Below, in pieces: positions 48,076 through 57,032 of a stretch of 64,000 bases of DNA. The stretch is taken from the IMG/VR virus record IMGVR_UViG_3300036820_000010, positions 20,581 to 84,580 of that record. One strand, written 5' to 3'. Position numbers and translations under genes: made by a program. Source of the stretch: a virus. Below the pieces are notes generated by a model. It made no database searches, had not been told where the DNA came from, and saw nothing but the letters and a program-made list of their open reading frames with translations. Within the stretch, counting starts at the first letter, position 1, and every line of letters begins with the position of its first letter.

Positions 48076-51000
48076 CTATCCACCTCGAATTGTAGTACCC
48101 GAGGATACCTCCCCAATGATCGTCGTCGAGGGGGAACTTCCCTCGATCGAACTCGAGTAGGCCCGAGTAGTCGTCAAGAGTCCCTTTGATTTCAGTGCGG
48201 CTGTCATAGAAATATCGGTAGAAATCGTACCCGAGACCAAGATCTTCTCGACAACCTGACCGATGAGAACAGATTGCGCAGCAAGTTCTCCGATCAGGGA
48301 AACCAAGGCAGCGAGTTCTCCTTGGGCCTCAGAAGTTGCTTGAATCGAGCCTTGGACCTCTAGTCTGAGACCTGATTCGATGGCTGAAGTCAGGCCAGTG
48401 ACTGTCTCGATAGTCCCGACGACCCAGTAGATAGCCACTGAGTCGCCACTAAGTTCCGAGGCAGAAGAAATCTGACCCTCGACAGCAAAATCTTCCGATA
48501 GTTCCGAGGCAAGAGCGCTTCCGGCCGAGATCGTGCCTTCTAGACTTATCGCGACAGATGGTGTCGCCTGCAGGCCTGTCTCGGCTGGGATAGACCCGTC
48601 AACTCCTGTCCCCGAAGACTCAGTAACACTAGCCGAGACTTCAGATTCTGCCTCAAGACTTCCGGTCAAACCCCCAGAAACTTTGGGTTCTGCACTGAGA
48701 TCTGTCCCGGATACTATAGATCCCTCGACTGAGATGACTACAGAAGGCGTAGATCCTAGGGAAGTCTTTGCCTCTAGTCCCCCAGTAACCTGATTCCCTG
48801 AAGTTTGCGACTCGGTCGCTTCAATCTGGGTAAGGGAAAGTATAGACCCAGTCAAGTCTATTCCGATTGCGGGTGTCGCTTCTAGGGAAGTTTCTGCACT
48901 GACGATCCCGGATTCTTCTTCTGTTGCCTTGATCGTACCTGTGAGTGCAGTCGAATCTTGAACTTGCGAGATCAGAGAGACTTGAACTGCAGGCGTCGCC
49001 TCAACTGCTGCCGAGGCAACCAAACTTCCAGTTTCACTCTCGACAACAGTTGGGGTCGAGGTGAGGCTCGACTCGGGTTCAACTGAACCCGAGATCGACT
49101 CTAGGGCACTAGCAGTACCGGATAGGTCCGACTGAGATGAGATAGACCCGGTCAGGGGGACAACGGAAACCGGGGAGAATGCCTCAACATAGGCGGTATA
49201 AGGAGCAGTTGCCCCGTTCGTGTTCCCCCAGTTGACCTCTAAGACGTTGGTCCCAGATCCCGAAGGCCCGTCTAGAACGACCCAAGTCTGGACCGGAGGG
49301 TTGGTCGTCGGAGAAGACAACCCGACCAAGGTCTGCAACTTTCCGGCAGCGACCGGATTCCCGCCTGCGTCAGTCGCGTAACCCATGATGGCCGAGACGA
49401 CCAGATCTCCAGGAGATGCCGAGGTTACCTCGACACCAGCAGATTGGTTGAGGTCAGTTTGAGCAGAATCCTCAGAGGCACTGACATCTACTCCTAGGCT
49501 AGAAGTGATCATGCCGAGGTCCAAAGAGGAGTTGCCTGATGTCCCAGGAGTGTGAGTCATACTCACGGTGAGCCCAGAAGATGCGATCGCCGAACTTGCT
49601 ACCGCCCCCCAAACACTCTGCCGAATATGGTTAGACCCATTGACTTGATCCCCTGAGTCGTTGAGTTGAGACCAGGTGAGGCCTCCCCCAGACGGAGAAG
49701 AGACACTCCCCGCCAATCCTGTAAACCCAGTATCCGACGCGCGCAAGCGCAGAATCGCACCTGCTGGGATCGCGCCTAGGCTGTTGGTGATCGTCGGAGT
49801 GATCGAAGAGTAGCCCAGGTTCTGGCCTAAAAGGGTAAACTCTGCGCTTGGGGTCCCCAAACCTGCGCCTGCAGGATTCAACGAGAGTGCGAACCCGACC
49901 CAGGTCGAGGTCGCAGATGCTGTCGTCGAGACGGACTGGTTGGATCCCGCTGCCTGTCCGTCGGAGTCAAACCAGGCCATAGGAGAAGAGGAGGCCCTCT
50001 GGGTCAGTCCACTGGGTGTCGAGAAGGTGAAGTTAGATACTGAGTAGGGAACAAACCCGATGACTGCCCAGTTTTGGTTCTGGACCTGGAACTGATTCGA
50101 GGCGACAGGAGAACCTGTACCCACCCCTGCGAAGACGACTGAGTAATCCTGGTTGGTGTAGGGAGTAGTGTTGTCTATGCCTCGATAAGCACCTGCCTCG
50201 ACTCCAGAATAGCAAGCAGTCGGGGTTCCTGATGCAGCAAAATCAAAAGTTGGAGTAGGAGTCGATCCTAACCCCCAGTAGACAGCGTTTTTCAGACCCG
50301 CGTTGTCAGAAGACCCGATCAAGGTCCAGCCTGAAGGCGCTGCGGGTACGTCAGGAGCAGTTGCCCCGTCCCAGTAGACGTGGGCGAAGATGACGTCTGT
50401 AGTTTGCAGAAGGCCCCCGCCCAACAGGGGTACCGTGACCGAGTTGGCAGGAGAGGTGTTGATCGAATCGTCCCAATCGACGAAGTCTACTCCAACTACT
50501 CCTCCGTGGGCAGTTCCAGCCAACTGAGATGCAGCAGAGATGGAACCGGTCAAGGCAATCTGTTCAGACAGGGTGCCTGCTAGTTGCGAGGCAGGCGCAG
50601 AAGACGCAGTTTCGGCAACTGCTGCCTTGACGGCTGCGGTCAAAGCCGTCTGATCTTGGACAGTACCCGTGATCGACGACCCAGTAGTCTTAGAATCTAC
50701 CCCGGAGATGGTGCTTGCTGCCGTGATGCTGCCCGAGACTGCAACTGCTATATGGGGAACCGCATTGACTTGAGAACCCGCGGACAAGGCAGCATTGACA
50801 GCTTCTTTGGAAGTTGGTGCAGAGGTGAGACCAGTAGTAGAAGAAGAACTTCCGGATAGTTCTTTTCGAGCAGAAACAGACCCTGCTAGAGTAGAGGCTG
50901 AGGCAACTGAACCCGAGACGTTATCTGTAGTTCCAGTAGGTGAGAACTTGAAGGTGGCGACTGAACCCGCGTACCCAGAAGTTGAACTCGAGAAGGAGAC

Positions 51001-51537
51001 AGAGGCAGTCAGGGGAGATCCTGAAGTTCCAACTGCAGCGTTGGTTTCAGTGATAAATTGTCCCGGAGACCCAGCGAGGTTGGACCCTAAGGTATACCCA
51101 GATTCTGCAGTAGCAGTTCCATGATCAGAGATGAAGCATGCGCAACCGAGTTCATTAGTTCCCGAAAGATTTCCGTTGGTTGTCGCGGAGAAAGAAGTGA
51201 ACGAACCAGAAGCATTAGCAGAATTTCCGCCCTGATCAGCGGTGCAGGCGGGCCACTCCTCGATGCGCAGGAAGACGTCTCCTGACCCTCCTGACATAGT
51301 GAAGGTCTTAAGACCTCCTGGGTTCGCCTCGTAACGAGCGATTGCTGTCCAGGACCCATAGTTACTGTTGGCATCAGTAGAGTTTGGGACGATCGTGAAT
51401 CCCGACGGGGGAGTCAGTGCAGTGTCAGACGAGTAATCGGCCATATAGGCGATCAGGGTCGTCCCTACACTTGAGTTAGCCCCAAGTGAAACTGAACTGC
51501 CTTCTACTTGGACCCCAGGTTGAACTAAGGAGGGCAC
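48076..51537 (-). CDS. Very long modular repeat fibre/adhesin-like protein
   Basis: 1153 residues, Ser/Thr/Ala/Gly-rich, almost Lys-free. Three related beta-sandwich modules can be seen at about 1-205, 345-560 and 560-795 (each with PSGWT/PSGFT-like turns and W-rich strands). Between and after them run 20-odd-residue repeats of the form GSI-x-A-x-S-x-L, ending each with a Val-rich strand (LEGTISAGSALASELSEDFA; GSIVSGTDLSAEPKVSGGLT). Likely a virion appendage that reaches the cell surface. Placed next to BppU-like and fibre-like genes. Repeat number not counted exactly. Confidence 0.7.
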   Translation of the reverse strand: MPSLVQPGVQVEGSSVSLGANSSVGTTLIAYMADYSSDTALTPPSGFTIVPNSTDANSNYGSWTAIARYEANPGGLKTFTMSGGSGDVFLRIEEWPACTADQGGNSANASGSFTSFSATTNGNLSGTNELGCACFISDHGTATAESGYTLGSNLAGSPGQFITETNAAVGTSGSPLTASVSFSSSTSGYAGSVATFKFSPTGTTDNVSGSVASASTLAGSVSARKELSGSSSSTTGLTSAPTSKEAVNAALSAGSQVNAVPHIAVAVSGSITAASTISGVDSKTTGSSITGTVQDQTALTAAVKAAVAETASSAPASQLAGTLSEQIALTGSISAASQLAGTAHGGVVGVDFVDWDDSINTSPANSVTVPLLGGGLLQTTDVIFAHVYWDGATAPDVPAAPSGWTLIGSSDNAGLKNAVYWGLGSTPTPTFDFAASGTPTACYSGVEAGAYRGIDNTTPYTNQDYSVVFAGVGTGSPVASNQFQVQNQNWAVIGFVPYSVSNFTFSTPSGLTQRASSSPMAWFDSDGQAAGSNQSVSTTASATSTWVGFALSLNPAGAGLGTPSAEFTLLGQNLGYSSITPTITNSLGAIPAGAILRLRASDTGFTGLAGSVSSPSGGGLTWSQLNDSGDQVNGSNHIRQSVWGAVASSAIASSGLTVSMTHTPGTSGNSSLDLGMITSSLGVDVSASEDSAQTDLNQSAGVEVTSASPGDLVVSAIMGYATDAGGNPVAAGKLQTLVGLSSPTTNPPVQTWVVLDGPSGSGTNVLEVNWGNTNGATAPYTAYVEAFSPVSVVPLTGSISSQSDLSGTASALESISGSVEPESSLTSTPTVVESETGSLVASAAVEATPAVQVSLISQVQDSTALTGTIKATEEESGIVSAETSLEATPAIGIDLTGSILSLTQIEATESQTSGNQVTGGLEAKTSLGSTPSVVISVEGSIVSGTDLSAEPKVSGGLTGSLEAESEVSASVTESSGTGVDGSIPAETGLQATPSVAISLEGTISAGSALASELSEDFAVEGQISSASELSGDSVAIYWVVGTIETVTGLTSAIESGLRLEVQGSIQATSEAQGELAALVSLIGELAAQSVLIGQVVEKILVSGTISTDISMTAALKSKGLLTTTRAYSSSIEGSSPSTTIIGEVSSGTTIRGG

Positions 51538-51578
51538 CTAACTACCACCTGGGTTCAAGAGAGGCACTGTGCCCCTTC

Positions 51579-52055
51579 CTAGGTTATGGTCAGTGAGAGG
51601 GCACCGATGGCAAAGGAGATGGTCACCCCAGCACCGTTGACGATGTTGGTGTTCGGGGTCAGGGGCCCAGCGCCCATGAAGTTAGAGGCAGTCGTCCCAG
51701 TTAAGGTCTTCCACAGAGAGAACCAGGTCAGGGCAGTTGCCCCGGTCGACCAGGCAGCAGACGATGCCGCAAAGGCAACGGCGACTGCGTTGGTCAAGAC
51801 TTGCCCTGATCCAGATGCTGTCGGAGCCGCGAAGTCTCCGACGACCAGGACTCCTCCTCCGATCTCGACTCGAGCATAACCCCCTGTGCCAGAAGTCGGT
51901 TCAGCAAGACCTGTACCATCAGGTGCAGTCGGTGTTGCTGTCGAGAGTCCGACATAACAAGTAGTCGGAGCAGTGATCGCTTGGGCACGCAGGTAGAAGT
52001 TGAGGAGATCCTGCTGTGCCTGAGTAGACAGCTGACCCCCGGAGTTGAATGCCAT
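51579..52055 (-). CDS. Phage tail-fibre-like structural protein
   Basis: 158 residues. Typical order of the phage fibre/structural family: TTCYVGLSTATPTAPDGTGL, GGYARVEIGGG, VAVAFAASSAAW, WFSLWKTLTG and a C-terminal ISFAIGALSLTIT. No Cys besides one. Virion component expected. Confidence 0.7.
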   Translation of the reverse strand: MAFNSGGQLSTQAQQDLLNFYLRAQAITAPTTCYVGLSTATPTAPDGTGLAEPTSGTGGYARVEIGGGVLVVGDFAAPTASGSGQVLTNAVAVAFAASSAAWSTGATALTWFSLWKTLTGTTASNFMGAGPLTPNTNIVNGAGVTISFAIGALSLTIT

Positions 52056-52123
52056 CTCTGCAGGTTCTCCTAGAACATAGCAAATTTGAACTCGCCTGCA
52101 AGTAGAATTCTAGTACAAAACTA

Positions 52124-54838
52124 TCAGGCAGATCCTAAGAGTGTCGGACGCTTCTTCTGGGTGACCGTGAAGCAGCGTGACAAGGCCATGATAGCCGCAA
52201 CCACTCCGTCGATCTTATCTCCTGCCTTGAGCTTAGAAGGTTTGACGTTGCCCGCAGGATCGAGTTCGACAGCGAAGTTGTCGACCATCCAGCGCATGCA
52301 CCCGTTGGGCAGGTGCTTGTACATGAGTTTACCAGATTCTGCCAAGAGTAGAAGTCTCTGCAACTCCTTGGTCGGAGGAGACATGCTCGGAAATCCCTGG
52401 CGCACTTCGGTCATGTTGAAGGCCTCATCCTGCAACTCAGATGAGATCTGAGTAGCGTTCCAGGGGTCGAAAGCGATCTCTTGGATCTGGAAGTTCCTAG
52501 CATCCAACTCGAGTTGCTTCTTGATGTAAGTGTAGTCAGTGACGTTGCCAGGAGTCAACTGCAACCAGCCTTGTTGCACCCAGAAAGCGGCACTTCCTGC
52601 TGTTCGTCGGTTGAGTGCAGTTAAAGACTCACTTGGAGCGAAGACCCTAAAGATGCTGACGTGGGAAGAATCTTCCTGGGGAAAATCTAGGCAGTAGGCA
52701 CTGAGGTCTGTTGTCGAGGCAAGGTCCATCCCGCAGTAGCACTTCTGCCCCTTTAAGGATTCTTCTTGCATCTCGACCTCACCCATGTCCCAGTGGGAGA
52801 CACTCAAGTAACGAGTATCCTGGCGGGTCCTGATGTTGAGGTGCAAGCGCAAGAAAGACGCTAACTGGGCAGGGGATTGCTGGGCCTCACGTGCTGCCTG
52901 CTGCATGAAGCGACGGTTAGGTGAGATCCCGTAACCAGGATTGGCCTTCTTCCAGGTCTCCTCGGAAAAAGGATCGTCTGTCGGGAGTGCTGCCCAGATG
53001 ACTCCGTAAGTTCCCTGGTCCTTGATCGCCCCCCTCGCTAACTGCTCTATTCTTTCTCTCCGTTGAGCATAGATCGTCGTCGTACGCGAGTCATCGGCGG
53101 TCGTGATCGTCAGAGACAGAGGTTGTGCCCTCGAGCCCATACCAGTCTCGAGTGCTTCGACCAGAGCACCTGACTTGTGGACGTGGAGTTCGTCGATGAT
53201 CGTCCCATGCACGTTGGCCCCGTGCAGGACGTCAGCCAGAGAAGACACTGCAGCGAAGTAAGACCCGGTCGGCTTGTGGATAACCTTCTCGGTAGTGACC
53301 GAGACGTATGGCGAGAGATCAGGGGATTTCTTAGCGATTTGTTGAACAGGCTGGAAGCAGTACCTAGCCTGTTCCTTCCCGGTAGCCGCAGCGTAGACCT
53401 GAGCCCCTTCTTCTCCGTCTGCCGTGGTCAGATAGCAGGCGATGCCTCCCGCGAGAGTAGTGTTGTGGGTCGGGACTAGACCTTCTCCTGCTAGATAGCA
53501 GTGAGACGGGTGGGCGACTTGAATGCAGCACATCAGACGAGGTTCGACTTCTTCGATCGAAGTTACCTGGTTGGTCGAAGATCGAGTTGGCCTGACAGGC
53601 CTTGGTTCTAGGAGGCAGGCTTTTCTTCTCAACCTGAAAGGGGAAAAGTCTGACCAAGCAGTAAAGGAAACCAGATACACAGGCCCACAGTCTTTTCCGT
53701 TCAGGGTTGCCCTGTCTTCTCTAAAGGTAGGTTTGAACCCTAAAGACCTAGCCAAGAACAGTACTCCCTCGGCCAAATTCCTTCTGGTGTTCGAGAATTC
53801 ACAGCGGGACAGGTTAGGAGAACATCCTGCATATCCGTCAGTGTCCATCAGACCTCGCAGGAGTTCAAGACGTTGGGCCTTTGAACCCAAGAGGTACTGT
53901 CCTGGAATTGACTTGTTACTCAGGACTCCTATCTGTCTGAGTTTCTTTTGCAGGCCCAAGTAGGTTCTAGTTATACCTGAGTTAGAAACTGCTCCAAGAG
54001 AAAATCCTGCTTCTAGTAAAGAATCATGGATGTCTTCATCGGCATTGGTTACCCCTCCTCCCTCGGAAGTCCCATCCCCCAACCAAACTCCCAGGATGTA
54101 AGGGTCTAGAAGAAGGTCTTGGGCCTTACGTTCTAGGGGTCTTGGGACCTCTACACAGTATCTCCTCTCGACCCCAGACCAGGGATGCAGAAGATAATCC
54201 CTGGACATTTCTTCAGTAGTCCTGACTAACCACCGATTGCGGTAGCGATCATGGACCCACCACTGATGCTCTTCTCCAGCAATAACTTCTTGACCCGCAG
54301 AAAATCTTATCCGGTACGCCTTCTTGAACTCAGGCGTAGAGACGTAAGTTATTTGAGTCAAAGGCCCATCTGGGGAATGGACAGAATCTCCTACTCTCAA
54401 GGCCCCCATTGTCGACCATCCCTTAGAAGTCAACATGGGAGTATCTACAGAAAGTTCCTTCCCGTTTTTTCGGGGCACTTCAACGTGAACTTTGCGGATT
54501 ACCCGGCATACCGCCTTGGTGTCAGGATCGACCAGGACCCACCCGAAGACAGGAGCGATCACATAGGCGATCTCCCAGGGGTCAGGTTTCAGGACTCTAC
54601 CTGCCCAGATGCCTTGGGTATGGCGAAGTTTGGAGAAGACTGACAGGACTCGGTCAACTCGAGAGGCGTCGAAGAAGACTCCTCGACCCGAAGGTTCTGG
54701 GGTCTTGAACAGGGGAGGGCACTTAGGAAAAGGTATGTGCCTTGACTTGAGGTACCACTTGACTTCTTCCGACAGACGGGGATCCTGTAGGTTGAGTACT
54801 CTCGCTGTCTTGGGTTTGGCCTTGACTTGAGGGGCCAC
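52124..54838 (-). CDS. terL: Terminase large subunit interrupted by an intein
   Basis: 904-residue precursor. The exteins form an HK97-type terminase: Walker A is split, with VPRKNGK before and TTLAGG after the intein, Walker B GTIIDELHVHKSG, and RNase H-type nuclease acids in YCGMDLASTTDL, EIAFDPWNATQI and KIDGVVAA. Removing residues 128-459 leaves ~572 residues, a normal TerL size. It would cut and translocate phage DNA into the prohead. Start at 54838 (MAPQVKAKPK). The small terminase gene lies upstream, separated by one small head gene. Confidence 0.93.
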   Translation of the reverse strand: MAPQVKAKPKTARVLNLQDPRLSEEVKWYLKSRHIPFPKCPPLFKTPEPSGRGVFFDASRVDRVLSVFSKLRHTQGIWAGRVLKPDPWEIAYVIAPVFGWVLVDPDTKAVCRVIRKVHVEVPRKNGKELSVDTPMLTSKGWSTMGALRVGDSVHSPDGPLTQITYVSTPEFKKAYRIRFSAGQEVIAGEEHQWWVHDRYRNRWLVRTTEEMSRDYLLHPWSGVERRYCVEVPRPLERKAQDLLLDPYILGVWLGDGTSEGGGVTNADEDIHDSLLEAGFSLGAVSNSGITRTYLGLQKKLRQIGVLSNKSIPGQYLLGSKAQRLELLRGLMDTDGYAGCSPNLSRCEFSNTRRNLAEGVLFLARSLGFKPTFREDRATLNGKDCGPVYLVSFTAWSDFSPFRLRRKACLLEPRPVRPTRSSTNQVTSIEEVEPRLMCCIQVAHPSHCYLAGEGLVPTHNTTLAGGIACYLTTADGEEGAQVYAAATGKEQARYCFQPVQQIAKKSPDLSPYVSVTTEKVIHKPTGSYFAAVSSLADVLHGANVHGTIIDELHVHKSGALVEALETGMGSRAQPLSLTITTADDSRTTTIYAQRRERIEQLARGAIKDQGTYGVIWAALPTDDPFSEETWKKANPGYGISPNRRFMQQAAREAQQSPAQLASFLRLHLNIRTRQDTRYLSVSHWDMGEVEMQEESLKGQKCYCGMDLASTTDLSAYCLDFPQEDSSHVSIFRVFAPSESLTALNRRTAGSAAFWVQQGWLQLTPGNVTDYTYIKKQLELDARNFQIQEIAFDPWNATQISSELQDEAFNMTEVRQGFPSMSPPTKELQRLLLLAESGKLMYKHLPNGCMRWMVDNFAVELDPAGNVKPSKLKAGDKIDGVVAAIMALSRCFTVTQKKRPTLLGSA
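53462..54457 (-). other. Class 3-like LAGLIDADG intein inside TerL Walker A
   Basis: Residues 128-459 of the precursor. N-terminal splice region ELSVDTPMLTSKGW begins with Glu instead of Cys/Ser; block B HQWWVHD has Trp193; block F RLMCCIQVAHPSHCYLAGEG has Cys438; block G GLVPTHN has Thr457, followed by Asn459 and +1 Thr460. The Trp/Cys/Thr set with a non-nucleophilic residue 1 is the signature of class 3 inteins. Two LAGLIDADG motifs, LLLDPYILGVWLGDGT and ELLRGLMDTDGYA, show a homing endonuclease. Confidence 0.85.
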
Positions 54839-54861
54839 TTTGGGTTCTTGGGTACCCCTAT

Positions 54862-55140
54862 CTAGGCCAGGAGCATCAACCAGGAGACATCAGCAGAAGT
54901 GGATTCTACTATCCCGTACAAGTCGTGAGGACTATCTCCAACTGAAGGAACACTCAAGACAGACCCAGCCGCAAGGGATAGACCTTGGTCTTCTCCGGTA
55001 GTTGAAACTGAAGGTCCACCTAGGAACACGGCTACTGATCCGTTGTTCTGGATGAGTACTCCGTCATTCTCTTCTGGAACAGTACAGATGAGGGTAGGAG
55101 AAGTATCTACTGAAGTTGTTCCGTTACTGTAAGTGCTCAT
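54862..55140 (-). CDS. Small head or decoration-like structural protein
   Basis: 92 residues. The core GVLIQNNGSVAVFLGGPSVS followed by GLSLAAGSVLSVP and DLYGIVESTSADVSWLMLLA matches a small beta-rich virion protein frequently seen in phages (decoration or spike type). Lies between the terminase subunits. Confidence 0.6.
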   Translation of the reverse strand: MSTYSNGTTSVDTSPTLICTVPEENDGVLIQNNGSVAVFLGGPSVSTTGEDQGLSLAAGSVLSVPSVGDSPHDLYGIVESTSADVSWLMLLA

Positions 55141-55181
55141 CTTAACAGTTCCTTAGATCCCTTTACCTTGAGGCTTGGGGT

Positions 55182-55709
55182 CTACTTGGTTCCGGCCTTG
55201 GCTCCTGGCGAGAAGGGGTTCTCTTCCTTGGATGGGTCAGGAGACGCTGGAACCTTGACTCGAGGTTCAGACGCTGGGGTCAACCCGAACTCATTCGCCC
55301 ACCACCGGTAGTGGGAGTCGGCAGTCTCTAGGTTGAGGAGTGCTGGGTTCTTGACATCCGCCCCGAAGCGATTCTTGGTTATTTGGCCTTCTACCTTGAT
55401 TATCTCTTCACACTCGCGGTAGCGCGACCAGGACTCGCACAGGATGACCAACCCAGCAAGATTGTGTTCGGCGAGGATGTTGAGGCGAGCCATCTCTGGA
55501 ACCAAAATATCCCAGTGTTTCGAGGCCTCAGGGGACAGGTAGTCTGGCTTTTCAGGTGCGAAGCGGGAGTAGGGAAGATCAGGTTTGACGATCGGTTCCC
55601 AAGTTCGGTCGTCGTGGATCCCGTCCGAGGATTCTAGCAACTTGAGGGAAGTAGTCTTGAGTCTCGGACCTTGCCCAGCTGGGGCCTTGGTTACTCCCTT
55701 AGCGCTCAT
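55182..55709 (-). CDS. terS: Terminase small subunit, P27-like
   Basis: 175 residues from ATG 55709 (MSAKGVTKAPAGQGPRLK). The central part (YLSPEASKHWDILVPEMARL; WSRYRECEEIIKVEGQITKN; TADSHYRWWANEFGLTPASE) is the P27/terminase_4 small-subunit pattern that recognises the packaging site. It sits upstream of terL, separated by the small head gene. A TAGAAT box lies 7 nt before the ATG. Confidence 0.82.
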   Translation of the reverse strand: MSAKGVTKAPAGQGPRLKTTSLKLLESSDGIHDDRTWEPIVKPDLPYSRFAPEKPDYLSPEASKHWDILVPEMARLNILAEHNLAGLVILCESWSRYRECEEIIKVEGQITKNRFGADVKNPALLNLETADSHYRWWANEFGLTPASEPRVKVPASPDPSKEENPFSPGAKAGTK

Positions 55710-55773
55710 ATATAGGATTCTACATGAGGAGAGGACGAGCACTGTGCCCGCCCTCCCTTGGACAAGGAATTGT

Positions 55774-55995
55774 CTACTCGACGAGGTGGTCGAACTGGCC
55801 CCTCTTGGCTGCGGCTAGGAACGCCCCAAACTCGCCTTTCGTCGAGAAGATCGAGTCGGGCGAGAAGGTCTGGTTGCGGATCTCGATCGGCATGGAAGGA
55901 TCCCCGGTCGGAGAAATCTCCATGCAGTTGTTGAAACCTCCTGACTCGTCTGCCTTTTCCCATGGACGCCCAGTTTCAGGGTCTACCTTGAACAT
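55774..55995 (-). CDS. DUF397-like protein
   Basis: 73 residues from ATG 55995 (MFKVDPETGRPWEKADESGG). Matches the DUF397 layout: W-x-K-S-x-x-S-G, a Cys in NNCMEISPTG, IEIRNQTFSPDSI and GEFGAFLAAAKRGQFDHLVE at the end. The family is common in actinomycetes, where it is paired with XRE regulators. Unusual in a phage; may mimic or block a host pair. Confidence 0.7.
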   Translation of the reverse strand: MFKVDPETGRPWEKADESGGFNNCMEISPTGDPSMPIEIRNQTFSPDSIFSTKGEFGAFLAAAKRGQFDHLVE

Positions 55996-56180
55996 GACAA
56001 CTCCTCTGCTGGTACCCCAGCATAAACTTCTTGAACCCTGTCCCTCAACTGGCGCAGAAGAGTTTCTGCTTCTTCTAGGGGCAGGACAACACATCGACTA
56101 TCTTTTGCTCCCCTCCGGTTGACGACCGTCAGGGAGTTTCTTGGGATCTCGACTTCTACGGTTTTTCCGGGCACGTTCAC
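55983..56180 (-). CDS. Small hypothetical protein
   Basis: 65 residues from a GTG at 56180. Beta N-terminus (TVEVEIPRNSLTVVNRRG) and helix (LPLEEAETLLRQLRDRVQEV). Overlaps the DUF397 gene by 13 nt and the gene upstream by 83 nt, so its start or the neighbour's end is uncertain. Confidence 0.4.
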   Translation of the reverse strand: MNVPGKTVEVEIPRNSLTVVNRRGAKDSRCVVLPLEEAETLLRQLRDRVQEVYAGVPAEELSCSR

Positions 56181-56370
56181 GCCTCCTACTCAGTTCCGTC
56201 TGGCGGAGTAGGCCTTCCTGAATTAAAAAGCGAGTAGCGTTAGCGAAGTGCTGGACATGAACCTCATGCATGAAGGCGTACACCTGATCTTGCGTACCCT
56301 CGTCGATGTAGACCCTCGCTTGTGGCAGTTTCTGGTCCGTGTCCTTCTCGACAAAGGTCTGACTAGCCAC
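56098..56370 (-). CDS. Small basic protein, possible RHH-like
   Basis: 90 residues. Helical middle (DQVYAFMHEVHVQHFANATR) and very basic C-terminus (RRRERARKNRRSRDPKKLPD). Overlaps the downstream gene by 83 nt, which is unusually long for this genome, so one of the two may be shorter in reality. Confidence 0.4.
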   Translation of the reverse strand: MASQTFVEKDTDQKLPQARVYIDEGTQDQVYAFMHEVHVQHFANATRFLIQEGLLRQTELSRRRERARKNRRSRDPKKLPDGRQPEGSKR

Positions 56371-56503
56371 GACTCAGTTTGTCCTCCTTTCTGTAACGAG
56401 TTGCTGTGATGCAGTCACAGTCACAGTCACCCCCACATGAGAGGTGATCTCCTTGCACACAGGACCCGCACTCAGATGTGTACTGGATATTGTCTATGGT
56501 CAC
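56363..56503 (-). CDS. 46-residue Cys-rich protein
   Basis: GTG 56503 overlaps the upstream TGA (GTGA). Product MTIDNIQYTSECGSCVQGDH then LSCGGDCDCDC: seven closely spaced Cys, likely metal-binding. Function unknown. Confidence 0.45.
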   Translation of the reverse strand: MTIDNIQYTSECGSCVQGDHLSCGGDCDCDCITATRYRKEDKLSRG

Positions 56504-56706
56504 TGGCGAGGCAGGATTCTGCCTTTGAGAATGGGAACTGTGTTTACTGGAACTGCCTTTTGCACGAGAATGCATATCTCAGTCCTCGCTGGGTTCTGGA
56601 AGGACGCGGACATTTGCCAACCCTCAGAAGCAAGTTGATTCAACTGGGTGAGAAGGGTCTCGTCCGTGAGATCCTCCCACTCCCCCTTGATCTGTTGGTA
56701 TTCCAT
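56500..56706 (-). CDS. DUF4177-like small protein
   Basis: 68 residues from ATG 56706 (MEYQQIKGEWEDLTDETLLT). The layout of a strand, helix (LNQLASEGWQMSASF) and final strand (EICILVQKAVPV) fits DUF4177-type proteins. First gene after a strong leftward promoter. Confidence 0.5.
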   Translation of the reverse strand: MEYQQIKGEWEDLTDETLLTQLNQLASEGWQMSASFQNPARTEICILVQKAVPVNTVPILKGRILPRQ

Positions 56707-56737
56707 CCTGAATTGGACAGGTTGCATTTGACCGATA

Positions 56738-56766
56738 AGTATAGACACATGCGTGAGGGATGTCAA
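56738..56766 (-). promoter_or_regulatory. Strong leftward promoter
   Basis: TTGACA, 17-nt spacer, TATACT on the minus strand, about 30 nt before ATG 56706. It starts the leftward unit ending in terS/terL or at least its first genes. Confidence 0.75.
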
Positions 56767-56992
56767 AGGGACTCCCGGATTTGAGTTGATTTTCCCTTAG
56801 TTTAGTAGAGAATCTGCCTGTTGACAGTGATAATTACTGTGAATGTAAGTTTACCAGAGGTCAACTCACAGCCCACAGAGACCCTCCACAGTATTTTCCA
56901 CAGTCGCTTCAGTGGCCAGAAAGTTACTGTTCCAAGCCGGGGCCTAGAGAGTCGGGGCGCCAACGCCCGGAGCCAAACTGCAGCCACTTCTT

Positions 56993-57027
56993 CCGCCACC
57001 CCGGGGTGGGCCACCCTTGGTTTTTCC
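56993..57027 (+). terminator. Hairpin followed by T-run
   Basis: CACCCCGGGGTG palindrome and GGGT/ACCC hairpin followed by TTGGTTTTTCC on the plus strand. It stands between the leftward promoter and the repeats at 57033. Confidence 0.45.
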
Positions 57028-57032
57028 ATAGT

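Noticed and set aside
55983-56370. Treating one of the two 83-nt overlapping genes as an artefact
   Set aside because: Both have plausible starts in the operon order, so neither could be excluded; both are kept at low confidence.
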